Below, piece after piece: positions 51,549-63,377 of a stretch of DNA of 64,000 nt. The position numbers and the translations under genes are program-made. Position 1 is the stretch's first letter. Each line of letters opens with the position of its first letter. The DNA comes from Tetrahymena thermophila SB210. Its lineage: Eukaryota > Ciliophora > Oligohymenophorea > Hymenostomatida > Tetrahymenidae. The stretch is from assembly GCF_000189635.1 (NCBI RefSeq), contig NW_002476559.1, forward strand, positions 744,001 to 808,000, in the 5' to 3' direction. A model generated the notes under the pieces. That model was given only the letters and a program-made list of their open reading frames with translations, did no database searches and had not been told where the DNA came from.

Positions 51549-53087
51549 ATGGAAAACTACAATCCATACCCAAATACTAAACTTTCCAGATTAGACTTAT
51601 GGCTTATAAGATTATTTATTTCCTCTGTGTGCTTAGCTCAGCGTATTCTCTTTATAATAACTCTTGTCCATTTATTCTAAGAGGCATAGCTTTTCACCTT
51701 TACTTTTATGCTGCTATTTCATATTTTTTTAGTCATCTTTTCATTCATTAATATCCTCCTAAACTTTCATCACTAAATTAAGATTTCAAGACTGCAGCGT
51801 CTCTTTTGGGAGTTTTTATATTTTCTTCCAGACTCTGATGCTCAAGACAAAATGATAGTTGACAATAGTGCGAATATGATTATCAAGCTGGTGTTTGATG
51901 TCATTTGCAATTTTATACTGCTTATTAACATAATCATATTAAAGTAGGAAAAATGGAGCTGGATAGCAACTTAAATAGTCAACACACTCATGATATTAAT
52001 TGAGTTTTACATTATTGAAAGCAAGCATGAAACTTTTAAAAAGAAAATATCTTACATAGTAACAGCTTTTCCTCTCCTTGTGCTGCTGCAAGGCTACATT
52101 ATAATTAATCTAAGGTCTCTAGTAATTTTCTTCTACATAGCCTTTTTATTTATTTTCTCTCTTTTACTGCATCTCTGTAAAACATTTTAATCTCTACGCT
52201 TTAAACTTCAGTATGAGCACGAAGTAATTAATCCTTATAAGTCATTCTTTAAGACATTCTTTTGGTTTATATCTCAGCTATCAGTTTATTTTAAATTCAG
52301 AAAAAACTGTCATGCAGAGACTTTTTAGAGAAAATATGAAGTATACAACTTGTACTCTGCTTCACAAATTACATAAATTTTCCTTTTAGGATATTTAGAT
52401 ATAAAATTCAATCCTTAAAATTCAAATGAAAGTTATAGGAGAATCCTGCATGTTTGTTTGATATCATTAACATTTTACATTACTAAAGTATTTAAATGGT
52501 TTAAGAAATACATGAAGGAAGGTCCTTACTGCAGAAACATAGAATTAGATTGCAGTAAGACTCAAGCTTTGAGCATGGAAGAAGTTAAAAAATAATATTT
52601 CAACTTCAACTAAAAACAAAAATTTATGAAAGTCAGGTTTATCCGATTTGATTAGCAATAATTTGAAAGAATATTCGATTATTTAATTAAGCAAGAAAAA
52701 TCCTTAACAATGTATGTTAAAGAGGAAAACATCAACAGACGTAATTTAGAAAACTTCGAAACTTATAACTTCAACAAATTAGTTTCAGTTTAATTAAAGT
52801 CTGCTGAATACACTTAAGCTGTATTAAAAATAATAAACCAGAACCTGTTAAAAGACTATCGATATATAATTAAAATATGTGATAACAATATTAAATATCA
52901 TGTTTTGTACAACATTCTCCTCAATCATTAGCTAATTCCTAATTTAGTCATCCACTCCTAGCTCTTTAATCCAAACATTTTCCTCTATGTAAATGAAATA
53001 CGAAAAATAATTGTTTACAATAAATACATATCTGAATTTATGATACACTCTCCTGTGCAAATCTACTATGATCTCTTCGATTATTGA
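51549..53087 (+). CDS. Multi-pass membrane protein, QIYYDL-tail family
   Basis: A single exon of 513 codons (512 aa) ends at TGA 53085. Hydrophobic segments include LFISSVCLAQRILFIITLVH, FHIFLVIFSFINILL and YIVTAFPLLVLLQGYIIINL. The family motif is KEGPYCRNIELDCSKTQALSMEEV..YFNFNQ, then HQLIPNLV and the tail SPVQIYYDLFDY. Last of the three members that follow the UBR pair. Confidence 0.82.
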
Positions 53088-54081
53088 CTGAATGAGATAT
53101 ATCTAAATACAAATATATTTTTTTATTACTTACATTCAATAAAGAATAAATATTATAAATTTCAATCTACTATTTACTAAAAGCTTACTTAGTTAAAGAA
53201 ATCAAAAAAATAGTTTAAAAATTTTCTTAGTTATACTTTATAAAACACTTGCTCTATTAAAAATGCTGACTAATCTTAAATTTTCTCCCTCAAAAGCGAT
53301 TCAATCACTTAATAATGTGTATAAATGAAAAAAATATATTTTATATGAAAAAAATAATTTATTTTCTAAATTAATTTTATCACTTTTTCTTTTGATTTGT
53401 AAATTTTATAATATTTAACAGCTTAAAATCTGAGATTTGTACAATAAAAATACTTTTTTCTCAATAAATTTACAAAATTTAATGGTGAATTTATTTGCTC
53501 TCTTAGTAAATATCTCTTTTCTGATTCTATTAGCCAATATCTTCAAAACTATTTTAATTAAAAATAGACAGACAGACAAATCAATCTTATCTTCTAAAAT
53601 TATAGCAATAAAAAAAGAGGCTTTTGATTAATTTTTTTGACTATTTTAATTTGTTTCGTATTTGATCAAATAATTCATTCAATACCATATCTGATTGAAT
53701 ATAAATACTATATAACTCAAACAAAATATTAAATTATAAAATATAGTTACTAAATATTTATCTTGTTAATAATTTTTAATTAAGAAAAAAATGTTAATAA
53801 TGAAATTTACTAATAAAATCAAATTAAATTATTTAAAGTAAAACGCTTAAATTATTCTAATGAAAAATATTATTTATTATTTTGAAGTATCTAAAATATT
53901 TTGAAATTTTAATTTTTAATTGAAATTAAATTTATTGGATAAAGATATTTAACTTAAATTAATGATTGTAATTTAAATTTGTAAAAAAGAATAATCTGTT
54001 GGTTGATTCTACTTTAATTAAATTTCCCTCGTTCCCGCAAAATATTTAATTTTTGTTATTTTTTAACGCAATTATTTCAGA
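53088..54081. other. Intergenic, AT-rich
   Basis: A frame of about 65 codons ending at TGA 53638 encodes one hydrophobic stretch but lacks an early ATG; not called. Nothing else seen. Confidence 0.5.
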
Positions 54082-55742
54082 ATGTCAAGAAAATCTAAAT
54101 AGTAGAATAAGGAATAAAAAAACTTGCCTTCTTAGGAAGTAACACTCAAAGAATACTTTAAGTCACTTCCTAGTAAAAAAAAGCAGACCATTTCAGAGAG
54201 AACATAAGACATTGTAGAATATATATAAGACTAAAACTTAAATCCTAAATATTTTGAGTATAATATTGAATGATGAGTATATTAGTATATTATGAAACTT
54301 TTATAAATTTTGAATAGGATACAGAAATGTGAATAAGGTTTCGATGTAAGAATGGAAATTAAAGAGTAAATTGAAATTTTAAGCTGAAATTGAGTTGAAT
54401 TACTTTATTTTAGAATAGGAAAATAGAGAATGGCTTGTACCTTTTCAGAATTGCTTGTACAAATCAACTCAAAACTTGACTAAAATGTCATCATTTTGAA
54501 CCTTAATGCAAAGTACATAAAATAAAATTATTTATTCTATTATTTATTTCTTTATATATCAAAATAGTGATTTAGTTGCAAAACTTGATATAAATTTGCT
54601 TTAGGATTTAAAGGTTTTCTAAAAAACACTTAAGCAATTCACTTTTTCCATGAGCAAACACAGCTCTCTATAAAGTAAAAGTAATGGAAAAAAAATAGGA
54701 TCTTTTATGGATATTATTTGTAAACTAGATCTTTTGGAAAAACTACATCTCAATCTTTCGCATAAGTAAATTAAATAAAGAGAATAACAATCACTCTAAA
54801 ATTTTTTTTAGCTTTATAGGGTCGTACTTATCTGATATTTTAAAAAAGATTTCAAAGTTAAAAAAGCTAAATAATTTGTCCTTAAACTTCAACAACTGCG
54901 AAGTTTCAGAATCAGATTTAGAAGATTTTTCTAAGAATTTATAATAATTTACCAATTTAAATAAACTTTCTTTGATGTTCATGAAAAATAATTTACCAAA
55001 TCCAAGTCAATTATTTTTCTGTATAGCATAGATGAATAACATAAAAGAATTAGAATTAGATTTAAGGTAATTTCTATTTATTTTATTTTGTATAAAATTC
55101 TAATTTGTTAATTATATTTTAGGCATAATGAAATAGAGAGCTAAAGTGTTTAATAACTTTGCTTTAGCATAGAACAATTTAGCTTCCTTTACAAATTGCA
55201 TCTGAATCTCTCAAATAACAAAGTTTACAAAGAAGGTGCTAAGTATTTGGGAATGTCAATAAAAAAATTGGATAAATTAGTCGATCTGCTTCTCTCCCTT
55301 CAGTAAAATACAAACATAATTTTTTAATTTTTATTCTCACTTAATAATAAATAGATGGGATAATATTTAAGACTTAGGAAGTGATTGGCTTGGCTAAGAA
55401 ATCAGCTAAATGGATAATTTAATTAAATTAAGATTAGAATTATGGTAAATAATCTAATAATTCTTCAAAACAAAAGTTATTTTAATAATTTTAATAAAAA
55501 GGTTTGATAAAATAAAAACTCCTGAAATAATTTGTAACCATTTGATGCAAATGAATAATCTTATATAAGTAAATACTTTTTTGACATCTTACGAAAATAT
55601 GCCTTTGAATTATACAATATTTGAAGAACTTATAAATTAAAAAGCAAGTCTATTTCACAGTATAATAGGATATTACAAGCTTATATCAAATAAAATGACA
55701 TACAATCCAAACTATGTTTTTTGGGATTTATATATTGATTGA
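54082..55742 (+). CDS. Leucine-rich-repeat protein with family C-terminal tail
   Basis: Eight exons (54082-54257, 54318-54365, 54414-54512, 54568-54765, 54812-55066, 55123-55302, 55355-55444, 55502-55742) are joined by seven introns of 46-60 bp, all GT..AG. They give 429 codons (428 aa) with a TGA at 55740. The junctions restore regular ciliate-type LRRs: KLHLNLSHN, NLSLNFNN, ELELDLRHNEI, KLHLNLSNNKVYKEGAKYLG. LRRs bind proteins, but no partner is indicated. The last 30 residues (ISNKMTYNPNYVFWDLYID) match the C-terminal tail of the neighbouring membrane proteins. Introns contain TGA codons, so splicing is required. The first three exons are less certain than the rest. Confidence 0.8.
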
Positions 55743-56398
55743 GTTTTTATTAAAAATATTATTTATTTTTTTATTTACTCATTTATTAATTCATTATCTT
55801 AATTAATTTAAAAACATTTTTCAATTTTATTTTATTTTGATAATATTTTGAAGTATATTTTAATTATTTACATGAAATTTTTAATACTTTTTTTAATTCA
55901 ATTTTAAACTTTGTTATATTTTAACAAATTTTTTACCTAAAATTTTAAAGAATTATAAAAATAAATAAGGAATATTCAAAAAAATAATTTAAATAAAAAT
56001 TGTATGAATTAATTTAATTTTTTAAGATATTTTTTATAATGTAATTTTTAAATTTTAAAATGATTTATTTTTAAAAGATATTTATTAATATTAAAATTTA
56101 CATTCTAAATAAAACAAATGTTAGTTACTAAGTGTTTATGATCTAATTAACAATTAAATGATCTTATTATAATTTTAAAATATTTTAGTAAAAGAGGAAA
56201 AATAATTAGTTTTATGTTATGATATTAAATTAAATATTTTACCACTTTGAACATTCTTGTTTTTAAATTTAAAACTACCAATCAAATAATATTTAATATT
56301 TATTTATTTCTTTATTTTTTTGAATTTTTAATAATCAATCAGCTATAATTTTGATTATCTTTAAATTAAGTAACAAATCTATTTATTAAATAATTATT
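55743..56398. other. Intergenic, AT-rich
   Basis: No feature recognised. Confidence 0.6.
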
Positions 56399-57539
56399 AT
56401 GACTGAAAAAAGCAGATATTTTAAAAAAGATATTTTTGATGATAACGATTATGAAGATCAAGATAAAATTGAATAGAAACAGTTTTTTGGAATAGATCTG
56501 AAACAAGCATTTTTAGATTAACATTTTAATGAGGATTAAATCCAGAAAATGAAGCTGTTAGATTAAGAATATAGACTTTAGACTGAAGATATAAATAGTG
56601 TTCGAAGAAAATTAGGTTAATAAAATAGAAGGATTTAATTAGCTTGCACAATGAAGCTTTACTCTTAGGCTACTGAAACAGATTAAGATATATAAGATGA
56701 AATAGTTGAAATAGGAGAAAAATGTCCAATTATTTTATAAAGTTATAAAGACAATAATACTTTTTATAGATCTTTTATGATCTAATTTCTATTTAAATTA
56801 GTGTTTAATGAAAAAGATGATAAGGCATGTAATAAAAGCATCTTTAAGTTCATCAAAAAAATATAGTCAATAGAAAAATTCGATTGCGTTTATCCTTTAT
56901 AATTTCATTAGTTTAAAGATAATGAGTTAAAATGTTTCTTAATATCTTTTATTTTGAAAATGTATATTCTAAAGCTGGCTGATAATTTAGCCAGCTTAGA
57001 AAAGATAATAAAGATGTATAATGAAATGCCTGAAGTAGATACAGCTTCTATAATTATATGCAAAAATTTGTTATCTATAACTTTCACTCAGCTAGTTACT
57101 CATGATACCTATAGGTTTCTATTGGAGAATAATTAAATTATAACCGTGCCATAAATTTTAGCACAATTTGATGAGTCAGAAAATCAAACTATCATAGGAG
57201 TCTTTGTTGAAGTAAGTAACTAAAAAATAATATTAAATATTTAATATGAAATTTAATAAAAATAATTTATAGGTTTTCTAATGCAATTTAATTATTCTAA
57301 ATGACGAGAGAGCAGAGTAGCCAGAATATTATGTTCCTTAAACATCTAAAACTATAAACGATGATATTTACATTTACAAGGCTAGTGATAAAAGCTACCA
57401 TTCTATTTTTGAGACGAAGTATGCTTAATAATATTTAACCTTCTGTTCCAAAGAGGGTTATTTATATCAACAGGACTTAAAAGATTTAGTACAAAAATTA
57501 CATTAAGCTAATATAAAACTCTCTGAACATAGTAATTGA
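56399..57539 (+). CDS. Otubain-like pseudo-deubiquitinase (catalytic Cys replaced)
   Basis: Exons 56399-57211 and 57273-57539 flank a 61-bp intron, giving 359 residues and a TGA at 57537. The intron sits close to where the three active paralogues have theirs (after the IIG-VFVE segment). The active-site motif reads DNNTFYRS: Thr121 stands where Cys is expected, while Asp118 and the FYRS context are kept. The equivalent of the catalytic His region is SYHSIFE (His314). MYNEMPEVDTAS matches YNSLPEVDFAS and YNTLPELDFSA of the paralogues. No Cys-pair unit is present. A thiol protease without Cys should be inactive; it may bind ubiquitin or regulate the paralogues (inference). The open frame and conserved fold argue against a dead gene. 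Confidence 0.82.
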
Positions 57540-57694
57540 TTTTAATTTTGCATAAATAAATTATTTTTAAATAAGATTCAACCAACAATCTCATTTCACA
57601 TTAAACATTTTTAAAATGCAATCAAATAAATAAATATGTATTTATAATGGATTTATTAAGAATCAAGTATTAAATAAATTATTAGGATTAAATT

Positions 57695-60600
57695 ATGGAA
57701 GGTATTGCTATTAAAATTTTTTTAAATCTTGATAAACCTAAACATGAATATCCCTCAAATACATACATACATTCATTCATTTGTTAATATTTTGGAATCC
57801 CTCTTTATTTGAATTTAATTTTTTGTTGGTAATATGAAAATATTAAATAATTTACTGGTTTTAAGATTTGTTAATAATTTTTTAAATTAATTAAATGAAT
57901 GTTTTTTAAAATTGCAGATGATGAAGAGAATTTCAAAGGCTAAAAAGAGTAAAAGAAATGGGATGAGAGGGTTTTTGAAATGGAGAAAAAGAATAAATAA
58001 ATGAAAGATAAGTCAGAAGACTTTTTTCCTGTGATTTAGTGTTGTGAATGTGATAGAGAATTGAGTGATTTTGTTCCTTTACTGAAATTCGATAATTATT
58101 ACTTTTGTGAGGGGTGCATTTTGGATATGATAGCTTAACTTAATAGGGAAGATAAATAATTTATAAATATTGGCAGTACATAAGTCAAAAGGTACTAATT
58201 AAGAGATGCAATAACTGAACTTAACAATGAAAGAGAAAAAACAAGCTAGTTATAGAGCATGCAAAAAGAAAAAAAGAAAAATAAAGGTATTGGAGATAAA
58301 TCTGAACTAGTCTCTATGCATCTAACAAATAATTCTTCTCAACAGACTGAAAAAAAGTGGTAAAATTTATAAAAGATATGCGTTCGATGTAACGATGATA
58401 AATGCTATTAGCAAGAGCTCTACCTAGTGAAAGAAGTGAAGACATAAAGATAAATAGCATTATGCATGAGCTGTTTAGTTTTTCTTTATGATTAAGTTAA
58501 ATACACTTTCAGAAATATTTCTCTTCATAAATCTTTTGAACTGTCAAACGAAGAGATCAAGAATACTTACAAAGATTTTTCTATGTACCACTTAGAGAAA
58601 ACAAAGTATACCTGTACTATGTGCTTAAAAATCAGACTAAATAATTACATCATTCAACCTTTAACAAAGGTAAAGGAGCTCAAAATCATTTGCAAACAGT
58701 GCTTTATTACAATTTTCTAGTACGATGAAAAATTACAAGCTTTGGGAATATCAGATATTCTGAAAGAGTAAATTTTGGATTAACTCTTTTAGCAAGACTT
58801 TGAGCTAAACATTTGCGTTTCTTGTGATAAACCTGATTTGAAGACTTTTAATATTGAGAATATTACTCAGTATCCTTCAAGCTTAAAATAAAATAATATC
58901 AACTTTGACTCAAATAACGTTTATCATACTATGACTAGTATAAAAAAGGAATCATAAAATTAATCAAAGAAGGAGTTAAAAGATATTCTAATTGAAGGAT
59001 ATTCTAAGAAACCTTCAAGTAATAGTCTAAATTAAGATGAGGAGAGTTTGGCTGATGAAAATTCAAATAGAAGATTATCAAAAATATGTATTGATTGCAT
59101 ATTTTTGAATATTGGAAAATGTAAGAATCCATACATGGACTACCTTATCACATACTCTAAACTTCACACAAATATTGTTTATAAATATAATAATTAAATT
59201 AAAACTTTATTGGAGAACGATGCTCGCCTTAAAATGCAATAAATTCTGAATACTTGCACTATGTGTTTTAGAAAATTGAAAGACTTGCATGAGATGAATG
59301 ATAAGGGCTAAAGGATATGCACTTCATGTTTCGTCTAATACAAAAAAGAATTTAAACTAAATTAAGGAGAATTTGAAGGCTATCATTGTGATTAAAAGCA
59401 CTAAGATATCATTCTAGGATCCATTTTAGCATATTTGGTAGATATTACTTAATGCATAGGCTGTTCTGAAAAGATAAAAACATTTGATTATGAAGCTCTA
59501 AAAATATAAAATAGCTTTTCGAATGTTATTGTTTGTGACAACTGTATAAGAGAATAGTTGGTTTAAGCAAATTAAGATTTAAGGAATCCTTACGAAATAA
59601 AGAGCTAGTATTTAAATGAAGTTTTAATACTTTAAAATAAAAAAGAAGTCAATGAAAAAATTAAATAATTTTCCTTTCAGATGTAGATAAATAATGAAGC
59701 TAATTAAACAGAAGCAGAAAAACAAGAAGGTGCAGCTGATCAAAGCTAGGAGAAAAAGCTATTTTAAAGAAAATAGAATAAAGAAATGCCAAATAAAAAC
59801 AAATAGCACTTAACAAGTAGAAATTATAATTTAAGGTGCTTCAACAGATCTTGTAAAGAAGTTGAGTTGTGTAAAAAATAAAAGATTGAGCTTTAGTTTG
59901 TCAAAATGCCAAAATGCTAATGTCTGTTTTGCATACATTGTTTGACAGCATTTTACATGAAACTATCAGATGCTAATTCTTAAAAATAGCAGATATAGTA
60001 AAAATAATCTTAGATTAAAAGCAAGATAGAAGTAGCAAGAACTGGAGATAATTATGGTTCAATAAAAAAAGAAGAAAACTAAAACGTTGAAGATGGAGAT
60101 CAGGTTGAGAGATATTGTCCCAGCATGCTGTGCAATGAAAAATATTCAGAATATTAGATAAGAGACTTAGTTAATGGGTATGAAATCTAAGTTAATGGCT
60201 AAGAAAATGAAGATGAAGAATTTCAAAAAAAATTAAATGAAGCCCTATTAGAAGAAAACAAGAAAAAATATGTAAATGAGAGAGTTTTCTGTTCGGTGTG
60301 TAAAAAAGAAAACCTATTGGTTGTGCAAATAAATGATGATTTTTTGGTAAATTATAGGAAAGAAAAAGAAAAAGAATAAAATAAAAACTAAAAAGGGTTT
60401 AAAATGTTAGAAAACAATATCTTCGGTTCAAATGAGAAAGATGAATTATCAAAGATAGAAGGTGAGTGTGAGTGTTTTTATAGTTGCAAACCTTGTTTGT
60501 TTTAAACTTATTATAAAGACAGATGCTCAAGATGTCTTAAAAAAGCTCCTTATACAGTTTATAAATTGCTCTTTAATTTCAAAGATAATATGAAATGCTC

Positions 60601-60709
60601 TTAGTGTTAACATAATAAATTTATCACATTAGAAGATGGACCTCTTATGTATAGGACTGATACTAAATTCTAATGCACAAATTGTAAAACAAAATTTAAA
60701 ATAAACTGA
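57695..60709 (+). CDS. Large CxxC-rich protein with possible RBR-like C-terminus
   Basis: A seven-base first exon (57695-57701, ATGGAAG) joins across a 216-bp intron (57702-57917) to a long exon ending at TGA 60707, giving 932 residues starting MEDDEENFK. If that exon is wrong, the start lies at an internal ATG of exon 2. Cys pairs recur from residue about 43: CCEC..CEGC, CVRC..CMSC, CTMC..CKQC, CVSC..CIDC, CTMC..CTSC, CIGC..CDNC. They are spaced like the units fused to the otubains. The last 300 residues are different: CFNRSC, CQCLFCIHCL (about 668-690), YCPSMLC (about 735), FCSVC (about 793) and several terminal CxxC pairs. This order is reminiscent of RING1 of RBR ubiquitin ligases followed by further zinc sites. 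The RBR idea is tentative. Confidence 0.75.
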
Positions 60710-61114
60710 AAAAATAAATTAGATTTTTTTCAAAGAAAATCATATTTATTAAAATAAAAAAAAAGTGTTTTAATATTATTTGTTTATCTTTTATTTTGTC
60801 ATCAAAATTTACTGTTCATTAAAAAATTAATTAATAATTTGCCAAAAAATAATTTAAAATAATTAAATTATATAATTATCATTTGTTTATTGTAAATCAT
60901 CACTACAATCAATTTAATTTTAATATAAAAATTATTAATAATTATAACTTTGCAATTTTTATCCTTAATCATCCAATTACAATGAAATTAATAAATGAAA
61001 AAGAATAATAATTAAAATATTTGCATTGATTGGATTTATTTATTATTAAAATTAATTATAATATAATAAAATAATTAAATTATTTATATTTCCTTTGTTT
61101 ATTGTAAATTATCA
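60710..61114. repeat. Imperfect direct repeats, first part
   Basis: AT-rich repeat units: CTACAATCAATTTAA (60903), TTACAATGAAATTAATAAA (60977) and TTTGCATTGATTGGATTTAT (61020) all recur at 61198, 61276 and 61322. Noncoding 3' flank of the Cys-rich gene. Confidence 0.65.
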
Positions 61115-61197
61115 AGTTCAAGCACAAACAAACATATTTCATGGCTTTAAAGTGCCGTAACAGCAATCAAACGTGTAAGACACGTAGCTCTATCAAA
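61115..61197. other. 83-bp GC-richer insertion with perfect hairpin
   Basis: Present in the second repeat copy only; the first copy passes from ATCA directly to CTACAATC. Contains ACGTGT-AAG-ACACGT (61171-61185). The minus strand shows GATAGAGC before this hairpin, faintly like a tRNA D-stem and anticodon arm, but no acceptor or T arm is visible. Confidence 0.5.
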
Positions 61198-61914
61198 CTA
61201 CAATCAATTTAATTATAATATAAAAAAATAATTAATAATTAATATTGCATTTTTTTATCTTTCTTTAATAATCAAATTACAATGAAATTAATAAAAGAAG
61301 AAAGAAAAAAAAAATTAAAACATTTGCATTGATTGGATTTATTTATTATTAAAATTAATTATGAATTAATAAAATAATTAAATTATTTATATTTAATTTG
61401 TTTATTTATAAGTAATCAAATTATTATCAATAAATTTTATAATTAAGATTATTTTTACTTATGATTATATATTTTATTTTTAGTTTACAATTTAAACTGG
61501 AGGTATTTCTTACTTAAGAAATTAATTAATTAATTATTTTATTTTTTTAAAATTATAATTTTAAATAATTAACGCTATTATTAAAAATAAATTTTAACTA
61601 TTTTTATATTATGAATTATAAAATAGATCAAATACTCAATATTCTTCATTATTTATATGATTAAATTAAATAGTTTGTTTGCAACAATTATTTTTGATGA
61701 ATTATTATCATTTAAAGTAGAGGATATTATTATTTTAAAATTAATAAAAGCTTTTTATAAAATATATAATAGGCTAGCAACAATATAAGTAAGCAAAATC
61801 TTTAAATATTTGAATATATTTAATAGAAATCAAATATATTAATTTTGTAAAAAGTTAATTATATTAAATGTGTCAACATACATACTTCTACTTACATTTA
61901 AAATATTAAAAGAA
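61198..61914. other. Second repeat copy and AT-rich spacer
   Basis: The second direct-repeat copy extends to about 61440; the rest is AT-rich spacer with no gene seen. Confidence 0.55.
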
Positions 61915-62571
61915 TCAAAAAAGTAAATCAAATTCAGCATTATTACTATTAATAGGTTATCCAATATCATCTTATTCAATTTCTTAATTATTATAATTCA
62001 AAAATTATTAATTTGGTACCTAATAGATTGGTTTTTATGGCTATTATTAGTAAAATATATCATCTAAAGCAGTTAAATTAGCATTGAGAGCTTATGATAT
62101 AGCTTAGGAATTTATTTATTGAATTGGATAACTTTAAGGTCTATCCATTTAACAGAAATCATCAAAAGGATTATAAGCTTAATTATATGCTAGTTGTGGT
62201 TTTGCTTACTATTATTATGGGTAATTGTTGTACTAATTCTAAGCAAATAGAGAAATAGAATTAAAAGCTGGTGCTTGATTAAAATATTGATTATTAGCAG
62301 CTAAGTAATCTTAATTATATCCAAATAAACTATTTTATTGATGATTTTGCTCTGTTTATTCTAATATATTTACATTTTTATATAAAAATGATGAATTATT
62401 TATTTATGCTTTTTGATAATTAAATTAGATAAATTTACAAATCTGATTATGACCCTACTGTTAATTCTTTATAACATTTAATAAAGGTTGTATGTCTAAT
62501 GGAGGCAAATCTTAATACTTTTAGTAACTATTATAGCCGCCAAATAAACCTTCTGAATTATCGTTGTACAT
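61915..62571 (-). CDS. Gln/Asn/Tyr-rich hypothetical protein
   Basis: On the minus strand, 219 codons (218 aa) run from ATG (62571-62569) to TGA (61917-61915) with many TAA/TAG Gln codons. The protein begins MYNDNSEGLFGGYNSY, contains NYPQQQQAKPQLAYNQAYNP and ends EFDLLF. Low complexity, rich in Q, N and Y, with no membrane segment. Such prion-like composition is seen in RNA-granule and trafficking adaptors, but no domain is recognised. An upstream exon is possible, because the frame is open before the ATG and an AG lies close by. It is convergent with the plus-strand cluster. Confidence 0.6.
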
Positions 62572-63377
62572 TACTTCTGATTGTGCTTTTATTTAGTATT
62601 TTTTTTATTTTAAAAATTATTAAATTAATTGGATTATAAAAAAATTTTGGTTTATAATTTAATAATTTTTACAACTTGTAACTTATTCTATAAAATAATC
62701 AAATAATTGAGCGTCTCCTTCAATAACAAAGCGTCTCTAATAAAAATTTAGAATCTAGTTTAAATTATAATAATTTAGGTTTTATCAATAGTATAGAAAA
62801 AATTTTTTAAAATAGATTGAATAAATAAATATTATTGAAATCTGATAGAATCTAAATTATTGCAAAACATCAATAGTTTCATAAATATTTAAATATTTAT
62901 GGTGAAACTTACTATTTGTTAAACCAAATATAAGATGTTAAGCAAAATACTAAAAACATTTTTATTATTCAAAATTTAAACTTTCTCTTTGCCTTTTTTA
63001 TGTTTAAAATTCAAAGTTAAAACGGTATTTTTTAGTTCATTTTTATTTATATTATTAAAGTATAGCATTAAGTTAATTTTAATATTGATAGATTCTAAAA
63101 ATTAAAATATTAATATCAGATTCTACTTCAAAATAAATTTTTGATTCTTTAAATTATTAATTTGAAAAAAAAATATTAAAACCTTTTAAAATAAAATAAA
63201 CTTTATTTGAAATTTAATTGTTAAACTAGCAAAATAAAAAATAAAAAATTGATATTTTTTTAGTTTTGAACCTATTAATGAAACATAATTTAACTTACTG
63301 ATTGATATAAAATGTTTATTAATTTTTTATATTAATAGAATACTTCAAAATGTAAATTAATTATTTTTATTTGGTTA
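62572..63377. other. Intergenic, AT-rich
   Basis: Lies between two minus-strand genes; nothing recognised. It may hold a further 5' exon of the Gln/Asn-rich gene. Confidence 0.5.

Noticed and set aside
53437-53631. Small single-membrane-span frame
   Set aside because: No ATG at its start and no similarity to neighbours; may be chance in AT-rich DNA.
54791-54982. Minus-strand frame of 63 codons
   Set aside because: Antisense to LRR exons that splice into a consistent repeat protein.
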